Positions 44,308-52,590 of a stretch of 59,463 bases of DNA are shown here, piece by piece (position 1 is the stretch's first letter; each line of letters begins with the position of its first letter). A program made the translations under genes and the position numbers. Source of the stretch: Burkholderia sp. WSM2232 (GTDB taxonomy: Bacteria > Pseudomonadota > Gammaproteobacteria > Burkholderiales > Burkholderiaceae). Location of the stretch: NCBI RefSeq assembly GCF_000472545.1, contig NZ_AWZV01000039.1, positions 1 to 59,463 of the forward strand, written 5' to 3'. The notes under the pieces were generated by a model that was not told the origin of the DNA, did no database searches, and was given only the letters and a program-made list of their open reading frames with translations.

Positions 44308-46167
44308 TCAGCGCCCGCGCGAGCGGCCGCGCGGCGCGCCGCCGCCTCGGTTTGCGCCGCCAGCGTTGCCGCCGCCCGCGCGATTACCGTTGCCACGCGG
44401 GCCGCCCGGCGCACGATTGCCGCCGCCCGCAGCCGGACCGTTACCGCCCGCGCGCTTGCCACCGCCCGCAGCGCGGTTGCCGCTGCCCGAAGGTGCACGG
44501 TTGCCGTCGACGTCCCGCGCGCCGCGGGGACCACCCACGCCGCCGAACCCACCCGCGCTGCGACCCGTGCCGCGATTGCCGTAGCCGCCGCCGAAACCGG
44601 CGCCTGCCCCGCCGCCCACGCCGCCGCCCGCCGCACCGCGCCGGCCTTGACCGCGCGGTTGCTGTTCAAAGCGGTGATGCGACATGAGAACCGGTTCGCG
44701 GCTGATGAAACCCATCGAGGTCTGCATCGGATCAGGCTGCTTGCGCTCCGGCGCCGCGCCGCGGCCGCCGCGCTCCTCGCTCGGCGCCTTCAGACCGACG
44801 GATGCCATCAGCGCGCGCACCTGGTTGTCCTCGAGCTCTTCCCAGCGACCGCGCTTCAGGCCCTTGGGCAGGGAGATCGGGCCGTGCCGCGTTCGGATCA
44901 GACGGCTCACCATCAGGCCGGCGGCTTCGAACATGCGGCGCACCTCGCGATTCCGCCCTTCGGCGAGCGCGACGTGATACCAGTGATTGGTGCCCTCGCC
45001 GCCGCCGTCGCGGATGCGCAGGAAATTGGCCGGACCGTCGTCGAGCTCGACGCCGTTCAGCAGCTTCTGACGCATGCCTTCGGCGAGTTCACCGACCACG
45101 CGGACCGCGTATTCACGCTCGACGCTATAGCGCGGATGCATGAAACGGTTCGCCAGATCGCCGGAGGTGGTCAGCATCAGCAGACCCTCCGTATTGAAGT
45201 CAAGGCGGCCAACCGCGAGCCACTTGGCGGTTTTCATCGGCGGCAGCTTGTCGAACACCGACGGACGGCCTTCCGGGTCGGCATGACTGACGATCTCGCC
45301 CGTCGGCTTGTGATACAGCAGCACGCGCGGCGGCTTGTTGGCGAGCTTGCGCTTGACCGGCTTGCCGTTGATACGGACCTGGTCGGTCGGCATGATGCGC
45401 TGGCCGATGTGGGCCGGCTCGCCGTTCACCGACACGCGGCCGGCGACGATCAATTCTTCCATGTCGCGACGCGAACCCATGCCGGCTTCGGCCAGCACCT
45501 TGTGAAGCTTGGGCGCGTCGTCGTCGGCGGAAAGCACGCGCTTCGGAGCGGCCGGCTTGCCACGGCGCAGCATGGGTGCGCGCACGCCGCCCGTCGTGCT
45601 GTTGTCCGCGTCGAAGGCAGGCGACGTGACATAAGAAAACAGATCGTCCTGAGCCGTGTCGGTAGCGACCGCCGGCACTTCGCCGCCACGGCGATTCTGG
45701 CGCTGACCACCTGCGCGCGGCTGGCGCTCGCGCTGACCTTCGCGCTGACCTTCACGAGCAGCGCCTTCGCGCGGCGTGCCGTCGCGCTGGCCCTCACGGT
45801 GCCCTTCACGCCTCGCTCCGCCCGCATTGCGCCGGGAGCCCTGACCTTTCGCGCCCGCTTCCTTGCGTGGCGCACGCGCCTGCGCGGCCACCTCGCCGTC
45901 CGGCGGCGTCTCGGCGACGACCGCCGCGCTCTCGGCGGAACCGCCTTCGGCGGCCTTTGTCTTGGCGCCGGCGCGGCGCCGGGCAATCAGGCTGCGCGGT
46001 CCGCGACGCAGGCCGCGACGCGGACGGTCTTCGCCGTCTGCTTCCGTGGTCTGCGCCGGGCGCTCGCCCTCGCCTGCCGACGCTTGCGTGGTGCGCGTTT
46101 CGTCAGCGCGCGCCGATGGCACGGCGCGCTCGGATTCAGACGACTCGGTGTCGTGGGTATGTGTCAA
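44308..46167 (-). CDS. rluB: 23S rRNA pseudouridine synthase RluB with long disordered tails
   Basis: A 619-residue protein. The catalytic core is ordinary: an S4 domain (about 220-275, KLHKVLAEAGMGSRRDMEELI) and an RsuA-type domain with catalytic Asp323 in VGRLDFNTEGLLML. EGRNREVRRMFEAAGL follows. It modifies U2605-type positions of 23S rRNA. The N-terminal about 210 residues are charged and repetitive (REGQRE-type units near 120-155), and the last about 110 are Gly/Arg/Asn-rich with RGG-like repeats, as in RNA-binding tails. Together the tails make the protein more than twice the size of E. coli RluB. It follows scpB by 63 bases, a common pairing. Confidence 0.94.
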   Translation of the reverse strand: MTHTHDTESSESERAVPSARADETRTTQASAGEGERPAQTTEADGEDRPRRGLRRGPRSLIARRRAGAKTKAAEGGSAESAAVVAETPPDGEVAAQARAPRKEAGAKGQGSRRNAGGARREGHREGQRDGTPREGAAREGQREGQRERQPRAGGQRQNRRGGEVPAVATDTAQDDLFSYVTSPAFDADNSTTGGVRAPMLRRGKPAAPKRVLSADDDAPKLHKVLAEAGMGSRRDMEELIVAGRVSVNGEPAHIGQRIMPTDQVRINGKPVKRKLANKPPRVLLYHKPTGEIVSHADPEGRPSVFDKLPPMKTAKWLAVGRLDFNTEGLLMLTTSGDLANRFMHPRYSVEREYAVRVVGELAEGMRQKLLNGVELDDGPANFLRIRDGGGEGTNHWYHVALAEGRNREVRRMFEAAGLMVSRLIRTRHGPISLPKGLKRGRWEELEDNQVRALMASVGLKAPSEERGGRGAAPERKQPDPMQTSMGFISREPVLMSHHRFEQQPRGQGRRGAAGGGVGGGAGAGFGGGYGNRGTGRSAGGFGGVGGPRGARDVDGNRAPSGSGNRAAGGGKRAGGNGPAAGGGNRAPGGPRGNGNRAGGGNAGGANRGGGAPRGRSRGR

Positions 46168-46230
46168 AACAACCTCAAAATGTCAGGTCGCGCGCGCCCC
46201 TTGCAGGCGCGGCAAAAATGTTCGGTTACG

Positions 46231-47349
46231 TCAGGCGCTGCGCGACTCGGCTTCGTCGTCGGTCAGAATGCCTGCGTCCTGTGCGGCATCGCGACGATCT
46301 TCGTCGTCGTGCGCCGCCCTGGTCGGGTTCGATCCGGCCGTTTGCTCCGCGTCACGGAGCACGCCCGAATCATGCGAGGACGGTGCAAGATCCGCCGGAT
46401 CGGCCTCAGCGCCCGGATAGCGATTCGCTTCGGACTGCGCGGCGCCGGGCAGCGGTACGACGCTCGCCGCTTCACTGCCGCTTTCGCGGACATCTTCGGT
46501 GGGTTCCGTCTGCTCCGTCTGCTCCGCCTGTTCACCTGCCTCGGCTTGCGGCCCGAGTGCCTGATGCACGGCGGCTTCGGGATTCTCGCCACCACCCACG
46601 GCGCCGCCCGCTTGCGCGGCATCCGCATGCTGCTGAGCCGGCAGGCCCTCTGTTTCTTCTGCAGCGATTTCCGTTCCTGCCGCCGGGTGTGCTTCGCCTG
46701 TTACTTCCGCGCCGCTCGCGTCTCGCTGTTCGGGCGCACTCAACTCGCCTTCTTCGCCGGATGCCGGCGTCTCGACATTCTCAGCCTCGGAGAATTCAAT
46801 TGCGTGCTGTCCGAGCAGATCCGCGTTCAGTTGGGCGGACGGGTCGGCGAGCGGCGGCAATTCGTCGAGCGCGCGCAAACCGAGGTCGTCGAGAAACTGA
46901 CGCGTGGTCGCGTACAACGCCGGCCGCCCCGGCACGTCGCGATGGCCGATCACTTCGATCCAGCCGCGATCTTCGAGCTGCTTCACGACCTGCGTGTTCA
47001 CCGTGACGCCGCGGATTTCCTCGATGTCGCCCCGCGTGACAGGTTGCCGGTAAGCAATAATCGCGAGCGTTTCGAGCACCGCACGCGAATATTTCGGCGG
47101 CTTTTCGGGATGCAGTCGATCCAGATACGAACGCATCGCGGGCTTGCTTTGAAACCGCCAGCCCGACGCCAGCCCGACCAACTCCACACCGCGCCCCGAC
47201 CAGTCCTGTTTCAGGTCTTCGAGCAGAGTCCTAACGGTGTCTGCCGACACGCCGTCGGCAAAGAGCTTGCGCAAATCGCCGAGCTTTAACGGCTCCTGCG
47301 CGCAGATCAAGGCTGTCTCGAGGACGATCTTCGCCTCTTGGGTATTCAT
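46231..47349 (-). CDS. scpB: Segregation and condensation protein B with acidic tail
   Basis: A 372-residue protein. The first about 190 residues are the two winged-helix domains of ScpB (EAKIVLETALICAQEPLKL, then RAVLETLAIIAYRQPVTRGDIEEIRG and GHRDVPGRPALYATT). They form the kleisin-associated part of the SMC-ScpAB condensin. The last about 180 residues are a low-complexity acidic tail rich in Glu, Ala, Gln and Gly, absent from short ScpB proteins. Paired with rluB downstream. Confidence 0.93.
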   Translation of the reverse strand: MNTQEAKIVLETALICAQEPLKLGDLRKLFADGVSADTVRTLLEDLKQDWSGRGVELVGLASGWRFQSKPAMRSYLDRLHPEKPPKYSRAVLETLAIIAYRQPVTRGDIEEIRGVTVNTQVVKQLEDRGWIEVIGHRDVPGRPALYATTRQFLDDLGLRALDELPPLADPSAQLNADLLGQHAIEFSEAENVETPASGEEGELSAPEQRDASGAEVTGEAHPAAGTEIAAEETEGLPAQQHADAAQAGGAVGGGENPEAAVHQALGPQAEAGEQAEQTEQTEPTEDVRESGSEAASVVPLPGAAQSEANRYPGAEADPADLAPSSHDSGVLRDAEQTAGSNPTRAAHDDEDRRDAAQDAGILTDDEAESRSA

Positions 47350-47695
47350 GCAGCTAGGTCAGACCCTGTGGTCAAAGAACCGGATCAAACAGACGATGTG
47401 GAACTGAAGACGCGCTCGCCCGATTCTGATCGGTCATATTGATGGGAGCACGCACCGGGGGGAGGCGAAAAAGACTATCGAGCCAAACCCAGCCGGACGG
47501 AGCAGCGATATTCCGGACAGGAATCGCGTGACTGAGCGCCATATTACGCAAAAACATCCGGTGCGTAAAGCGAGGCGCCGGACAACATGCCCGGTGCATT
47601 CGCGCAACAGTCGGCCAGGCGCGCGGCGCGCAGACGAAAGCGCGTCCGCCCTGCGTGCGCGGGCCGCGGCGGAGTTGTCGCGAGCCTTCGTCGCG
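47350..47695. other. Gene-free interval scpB-aminotransferase
   Basis: No coding region is supported on either strand. It should hold the scpB promoter (minus) and the 3' untranslated end of the aminotransferase. A short hairpin GCGCCGGACAACATGCCCGGTGC-type is visible near 47576-47598 without a T-run (arms GCGCCGG / CCGGTGC). Confidence 0.4.
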
Positions 47696-48922
47696 CTAAC
47701 CGCGGCCATGCTGCGCGAGGAACCGCTTGAGGCGTTCCACGCCGGCGTCGAGCCGCGCGGTGTCGCACGCGTAACACCAGCGCAAGAAGCCCTCACCCTC
47801 GGGACCGAACGCGCTGCCGGGCGCGACGCCGAGGCCGACCTCGCGGACCATCGCCTTGCAGAGTTCGAGGCTGCGCGACGCGCCCTCCATTGTGAAAAAG
47901 AGATACATCGCGCCCTGGGGCGCCTTCACATCGACGCCCGGCACCGCCGACAACGCCCGCACCAGATGGTCGCGCGACGCCTTCAGGTCGCGCACCAGTT
48001 CCAGCGTGAAGCGCTCGCCCTCCCGGACGGCGGCTATCCCCGCGTGCTGCACGAAGGCGGGCGCGCAGGAAGTGTTGTACTCGACGAGCTTGCCCAGGTC
48101 GTCCATCAGGCGTTTGGGCGCGACAATCCAGCCGAGGCGCCAGCCGGTCATCAGCCAGGCTTTGGAGAACGAGTTCACGCAGATCACCCGTTCGTCGCGT
48201 GCGGCGAGATCGAGAAACGACGGCGCGGTGCGGCTCGGCGCCGCGCCATCGGCCTCAGGCGCCGGGTCGGGGTAGTACAGGCGCTCGTAGACTTCGTCAG
48301 CGACGATCCAGATGCCGTGGCGCCGGCAATGCGCGAGCACCGCTCGCTGCTGCTCGCGGGTCATCACCCAGCCGGTCGGGTTATTCGGCGAATTGACGAG
48401 CAGCATCTTCGTGTCGGGCGTGAGCGCGCGCAGCAAGCGCCCGACATCCAGTTGCCAGCCCTGCTCGCCGTAGTCGAGTGAGACCGTTTCCACATGGGCC
48501 CCGAGAATCTTCGGAATTTCGACAAGATTCGGCCACAGCGGCGTGACGGCCACCACGCGGTCGCCCGCTCCCACCACGAGCTGCGCCGCCAGCATCAGCG
48601 CGTTGACGCCCGCACTCGTTACCGCGATATGGTCGGGCGACGTCGCGCCGTGCAGTTCGCTTACATAATCGGCGAGCGCGGAGCGCAATGGCGCAATGCC
48701 CAGGTTGTGCGTGTAGAACGTTTCGCCCGCCTGCAGCGCCGCGCTGGCGGCGTCGCGGATGAAGGCGGGCGTCACGCGGTCCGATTCGCCGAACCAGAAC
48801 GGCAGCACGTCCGCCACGCCGAAGCCGGCGTTAGCCACTTCGCGTATCTGCGACGGACGTAGCGCGCGTACCGCGTCGCGCGCGTTGGGGATGGAGGGCG
48901 CGGAAGATTCCGGTTCGCTCAT
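47696..48922 (-). CDS. PLP-dependent class I/II aminotransferase
   Basis: A 408-residue fold-type I aminotransferase. The PLP-binding Lys is in NSFSKAWLMTGWRLGW. The aspartate and tyrosine that hold PLP are in IVADEVYERLYY, and NSPNNPTGWVMT carries the conserved Asn. The substrate is not evident; the family includes aspartate and aromatic aminotransferases and methionine-pathway enzymes. The insertion DPAPEADGAAPSRTAPS after ERLYYP is a small disordered loop. It is a separate unit from the LysR gene upstream on the same strand (313-base gap). Confidence 0.88.
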   Translation of the reverse strand: MSEPESSAPSIPNARDAVRALRPSQIREVANAGFGVADVLPFWFGESDRVTPAFIRDAASAALQAGETFYTHNLGIAPLRSALADYVSELHGATSPDHIAVTSAGVNALMLAAQLVVGAGDRVVAVTPLWPNLVEIPKILGAHVETVSLDYGEQGWQLDVGRLLRALTPDTKMLLVNSPNNPTGWVMTREQQRAVLAHCRRHGIWIVADEVYERLYYPDPAPEADGAAPSRTAPSFLDLAARDERVICVNSFSKAWLMTGWRLGWIVAPKRLMDDLGKLVEYNTSCAPAFVQHAGIAAVREGERFTLELVRDLKASRDHLVRALSAVPGVDVKAPQGAMYLFFTMEGASRSLELCKAMVREVGLGVAPGSAFGPEGEGFLRWCYACDTARLDAGVERLKRFLAQHGRG

Positions 48923-49235
48923 CAGGGCTTCCAGGTGGAGAAATAGACTCAGTCGGATGGGCGCTATAACGCGGCAAAGCCGGTCATTAGCCGAGCCGGA
49001 AGTTTAGCCCAGCGGCGCGCGCTGGAAGGTCGAGCCGCGCAGGGGCCTCCCGGCGAGGTGCCGGCCGCGCGGCATCCATCAAGCTGCTTGCAACCTGACC
49101 CGACCGCCTCCCGCACGTGCGGTGCGAAGCGAGGTCCGCCGAGCGCGACGTGGCCTGCACGGCGCCACGTTGTCTGGGGCTTGCGACTGCCAGTTCACGA
49201 CGCTTGCCGCCAGTTTCCGAAGCGTCGCGATCGAG
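48923..49235. other. Gene-free interval aminotransferase-LysR
   Basis: Both neighbours are on the minus strand. The left part should hold the aminotransferase promoter. No gene, terminator with T-run or operator is clear. Confidence 0.4.
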
Positions 49236-50138
49236 TCAAAGCAGATCTTCCGCGCGCGCCGGCAATTCGTGAATCAGGCCCCACACCGCCTCCGCCGCCG
49301 GCGACAGCGAGCGATCGCGCCGCCGCACCAGTTCGACAGTGCGCTCGGCGCGCGGCACGAGCCGCCGGGCGGCCAGCGCCGCGCCGGCCGGCAACGGCAA
49401 CGCGAGCCACGGCAGCACGCTCACGCCGAGGCCCGCCTCGACGAGGCCGAATACGGTCGCCGAATGACCGAGCTCCTGCACCACCGTGGCGCTTACGCCG
49501 TGCTCGTGCATCACGGCGTCGATGATCGGCCGGCTGCCCGACGCGTAGTCGAGCATGACGAGCTTCTCGCCTTCCAGGTCTGCCCAGCCGACCTCGGGGC
49601 GTGCAGCGAGCGGATGATCGTCGCGCGAAACCAGGCAGAACGAGTCGGTCATCAGCGGCTCACTCAGAAGATCGTCGGTGGCGAAGGGGCCGATGATCAC
49701 ACCAAAATCCACCTCGCCCGAACGGACCTTGCGCACCACGTCGCTCTGCACGTCATCGCGCAGGCTGAGCGCGATGTGCGGAAAACGCTCCCCGCACGAT
49801 GCCAGCACACGCGGCATCAGCCGGCACGCGAGGGTCGGACTCGCCGCCACGACCACCCGCCCGCGACGCTGTTCACCGATCTCGCGAATCTCGCGCAGCG
49901 CATCGTCCAGATCGCCGAGGAGACGCGACACGCTCGCGACCAGGTTGCCGCCGACGTCCGTGAGTTGGACCTCGCGTGTCGTGCGGTCGATCAGCTTCAG
50001 ACCGATCTCGCCTTCCAGTTCGCGCACGCAACGGCTCACCGCCGATTGCGTGAGCCCGACTTCATCGCCCGCGCGGCTGAAGCTCTGCAGGCGCGCGACC
50101 TCGATGAAAACCCTTAGCTGGCGCAACGTCACATTCAT
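49236..50138 (-). CDS. LysR family transcriptional regulator
   Basis: A 300-residue regulator. The N-terminal helix-turn-helix is LRQLRVFIEVARLQSFSRAGDEVGLTQSAVSRCVRELEG (in parts: SFSRAGDEVGLTQSAVSR). The C-terminal substrate domain resembles the CynR/GltC-type effector domain (VVVAASPTLACRLMPRVL, GEVDFGVIIGPF). The target is unknown; the nearest candidates are the aminotransferase downstream and any gene reading out of 50139-50541. The effector cannot be told from sequence. Confidence 0.9.
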   Translation of the reverse strand: MNVTLRQLRVFIEVARLQSFSRAGDEVGLTQSAVSRCVRELEGEIGLKLIDRTTREVQLTDVGGNLVASVSRLLGDLDDALREIREIGEQRRGRVVVAASPTLACRLMPRVLASCGERFPHIALSLRDDVQSDVVRKVRSGEVDFGVIIGPFATDDLLSEPLMTDSFCLVSRDDHPLAARPEVGWADLEGEKLVMLDYASGSRPIIDAVMHEHGVSATVVQELGHSATVFGLVEAGLGVSVLPWLALPLPAGAALAARRLVPRAERTVELVRRRDRSLSPAAEAVWGLIHELPARAEDLL

Positions 50139-50541
50139 TTCGCGTACTCATTAATGGCACGATTTGATGCGCATTGTACTCCCCGCAGAACGCCGCAGGC
50201 GCGATCTCGCGGGATCGTTGCAATGCAGCAATAAGGCGCAAACGCACGCCGCGCGGGCCTGACTGCACAAGATTGGTGATTGTCCCGATTTGCGAGATGG
50301 GTTTTTTGGATTCTCATACGGCCCTAGCTAGCGCCCGCGCTGGCCCGCTGCGACGGGGCTTCGAGGCAGTTGGACTGAAGTTGGCACACATCCTGCATTG
50401 AGATGCTCACAGGGTCGGCGCCATGACTTCTGACTGCAAAAGACCGTGGCAAACCCGACCCCCTTGGCACTCGCCTATCGAGTGCGTGGAGAGTGCGCGG
50501 CGCGGGGCAGCGCACCGGAGTTAGCTTCGCTGAGGTGAAAC
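50139..50541. other. Upstream region of LysR and the DUF4096-type gene
   Basis: A divergent 403-base gap. A ribosome-binding GAGGTG at 50532-50537 serves the right-hand gene. No clear -35/-10 pair or LysR T-N11-A box could be fixed by eye. No other gene is supported. Confidence 0.4.
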
Positions 50542-50943
50542 ATGATGCTGTTCGACGATTTGAGAGACAACGAGTGGGCGCTGGTCGAGGCGTTGTTCTG
50601 TGCGGAGCCAGCACGGAGCGAGCGTCGCGGCCGGCCGCGCGTCGAAGCGCGTGCAGTCGTGAACGCCGTGCTGTGGGTGCTGTCGACAGGCGAAGGCTGG
50701 TCCAAACTGCCGGGCCGCTATCCGTCACCGCCGACCTGCCGCCGCCGTTTCGACGAGTGGCAAGCCGACGGCACGCTCGCCGAAATTGTGAAGCGACTAG
50801 GCACGAGCGGACGCGAAATTTCACTGCGCGGGCGGATCGGCGCGACCGCCGCCAAACCGCCGGCACCGCCGAGCCGTGACCGTCTGCGCGGCGCGTTCTG
50901 GACCAATCCCGAATCGTGGCGTGCGCCGGTTAAGATGGCCTGA
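50542..50943 (+). CDS. IS5-like N-terminal-domain (DUF4096-type) protein
   Basis: A 133-residue protein consisting of the IS5-family transposase N-terminal domain alone: LRDNEWALVEALF, GRPRVEARAVVNAVLWVLSTG, EGWSKLPGRYPSPPTCRRRFDEW. There is no DDE domain, no inverted repeats and no target duplication nearby, so this is not an insertion sequence. The start has a good GAGGTG site, the frame is intact and the C-terminus (WTNPESWRAPVKMA) looks like a designed end. It may be a domesticated DNA-binding protein (inference). It is only distantly similar to the frameshifted gene at 21778-22232. Confidence 0.75.
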   Translation: MMLFDDLRDNEWALVEALFCAEPARSERRGRPRVEARAVVNAVLWVLSTGEGWSKLPGRYPSPPTCRRRFDEWQADGTLAEIVKRLGTSGREISLRGRIGATAAKPPAPPSRDRLRGAFWTNPESWRAPVKMA

Positions 50944-51541
50944 GTCACATCATGTTCTTCCGGGCGCCTGCGGGCGCCCGGCGCTTGTCTGAATCCGCCC
51001 GGTACCTGCCCGGCGGTGTTTGTTCCGACGGCGGGTAGTTCGCGCGGATGGCTTTGGCCGGCTCGCGGGAGACAACCCGTTTTGGAATACATGTCTTCGT
51101 GCTCGCTTGCGAGCGCGCCGCCTTTGAATCGAATGGTCCACGGCACTCGTTCCGGCTAGTGTCTTGCCTTGTCCGGCTCGTGCTGTTCACACCGTTTGTA
51201 CCAGCCGTTAGCGCAGCTTTGGCGGACTTCCGCCCTTAGCGCTCTTCCGTGTCCTTCGGTGCGCTTCCGTGTCCTTCGGTGCGCTTCCGTGCGCTTCGGT
51301 GCGCTTGCGCGCCATCAGTGAGCTCAAGCGCCTTGGGCGCTTCTCGCCTTGTCGCTACACGCGAGCTTCGCGCCTACCCACCCCCGCCGCATCACTCGCG
51401 CGGCCTGAGACGCCCTTCATGATCGAAGAGTTTCGGGTGAAACATCCATTTACTATTACTTACAGCGTGCTTTCGTGCCCGCGCATACCTTATACGTATG
51501 CAAACAGGCCTGGCGTCCAGGGGGCTTGCACGGAGCTCAGC
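50944..51541. other. Gene-free interval with a short tandem repeat
   Basis: Nearly 600 bases without a supported gene. Apart from the 20-bp repeat at 51246-51305, the right part (51420-51500) is A/T-richer and should contain the promoter of the small exported protein gene; TATACG near 51490 is a weak -10 candidate. Confidence 0.4.
51246..51305. repeat. Three tandem 20-bp repeats
   Basis: The unit TCCGTGTCCTTCGGTGCGCT occurs twice exactly and a third time with two changes. It lies in non-coding sequence. Confidence 0.9.
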
Positions 51542-51796
51542 ATGAAACCAATGTCACTGCTTCTGTGCGGCATTGTGCTTTCATCAATGGCCGCACCGGC
51601 GCTTGCGCAACAGCGCCCTCAAGGCTGGAACTGGCGGCCCGATCGCACGGCCTCGGTCGAGGCATGGCAGCAAAGCGCGCAACGCGCTCGCGACTTCACG
51701 CCGCCCGCTCCACGCGGCGACTTGCGCGGCGACATTGCAAGCAATGTGCGCGCGCGGCCGGAAACGCCGCATGACGATCCGGCCCGGCGCCGTTGA
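51542..51796 (+). CDS. Small exported protein of unknown function
   Basis: An 84-residue protein. The signal peptide MKPMSLLLCGIVLSS ends at APALAQ, giving a mature protein of about 61 residues beginning QRPQGWNWRP. The mature part is Arg/Pro/Asp-rich, with no Cys and no membrane segment. GGAG lies about seven bases before the ATG; the longer frame from 51269 has no such site and a non-protein-like start. No known family recognised. Confidence 0.65.
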   Translation: MKPMSLLLCGIVLSSMAAPALAQQRPQGWNWRPDRTASVEAWQQSAQRARDFTPPAPRGDLRGDIASNVRARPETPHDDPARRR

Positions 51797-51997
51797 GCGC
51801 CGTCGCGCATGGCGAATGTACGTAGGTTGGGTGATTGCCTGGGCGAACGGCAAGAGGACTGGCGGACTCGCCGTCCCTCCGCCGCGACAGAATCAGAGCC
51901 AGGCTGCAACGACCAGGCAAATCTCCGGGAACCACGGCTTGCGACATCGGTCTGACTCAACGCCATTAGCACAGCGTGGCAGCAGTAATTCCGGTAC

Positions 51998-52027
51998 GCC
52001 CGTATCCTTGCGATACGGGCTTTTTTT
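51998..52027 (+). terminator. Strong intrinsic terminator
   Basis: A perfect 9-bp stem GCCCGTATC / GATACGGGC with a 5-base loop followed by seven T residues, plus strand. It lies 200 bases after the small exported protein gene, leaving an unusually long 3' region (51797-51997) with no gene. Confidence 0.88.
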
Positions 52028-52108
52028 CGCCCACGTCGTCAGACGAGGCCAGCAGGCCTTGCGAGCATTGCAGATGGAATTCGTGCCGCCCTGCGAAGCA
52101 CGGCGCCG

Positions 52109-52432
52109 CTAGGTGCGCGCTTCGAGCGAGGCGTCGGAGTGTGTCTCGGCCACAGCGAGAACATAGTCGCTCATGCGCTTCGCGGTCCACGTCAGGAGGC
52201 CTTCGTCGTGCGAGAGCCGCGCGAATTCGGCGCGGCCGCGCTCGGTAAGCACGGCGATGTCGACCGGGGCATGAAAGCCCGGCGCCGGCGCGACGGTGCG
52301 TTGCCGAACGGTGTCCATGAGACCCAGCGCCCGAAGATATTGGAAAACGCCGGGGCGTCTTGCCCATGGCACCTGACGATATTGCGCCCGCCGCAGCGCT
52401 TCGAGTACTGCTTCGTTGGAATACGTGGTCAT
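52109..52432 (-). CDS. Hypothetical protein, winged-helix-like
   Basis: A 107-residue soluble protein. The pattern of YSNEAVLEALRRAQYRQVPWARRPGV followed by PVDIAVLTERGRAEFARLS (quoted in pieces) is reminiscent of a small winged-helix domain in which LTERGRAEF resembles the wing segment of transcription factors. I do not recognise a named family. A GAAGTGAG-like site precedes the ATG. It stands alone. Confidence 0.6.
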   Translation of the reverse strand: MTTYSNEAVLEALRRAQYRQVPWARRPGVFQYLRALGLMDTVRQRTVAPAPGFHAPVDIAVLTERGRAEFARLSHDEGLLTWTAKRMSDYVLAVAETHSDASLEART

Positions 52433-52590
52433 CTCACTTCTTTCTTAAAGTGCAGCTATGACACATCTATGCCAACACGTCACCGCGCCACCAGCGACGC
52501 GCCTGGCACCCGCCCATGGCTGGAAGCTGGCCGCAAACACTGCGGCCGAATCCCACCAGGTGCTGCCTGGTCTAATGTTTCAGGACCCCC

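Noticed and set aside
44101..47289. A 1062-codon plus-strand frame opposite rluB and scpB
   Set aside because: Crosses two well-supported minus-strand genes and their gap; no recognisable domain.
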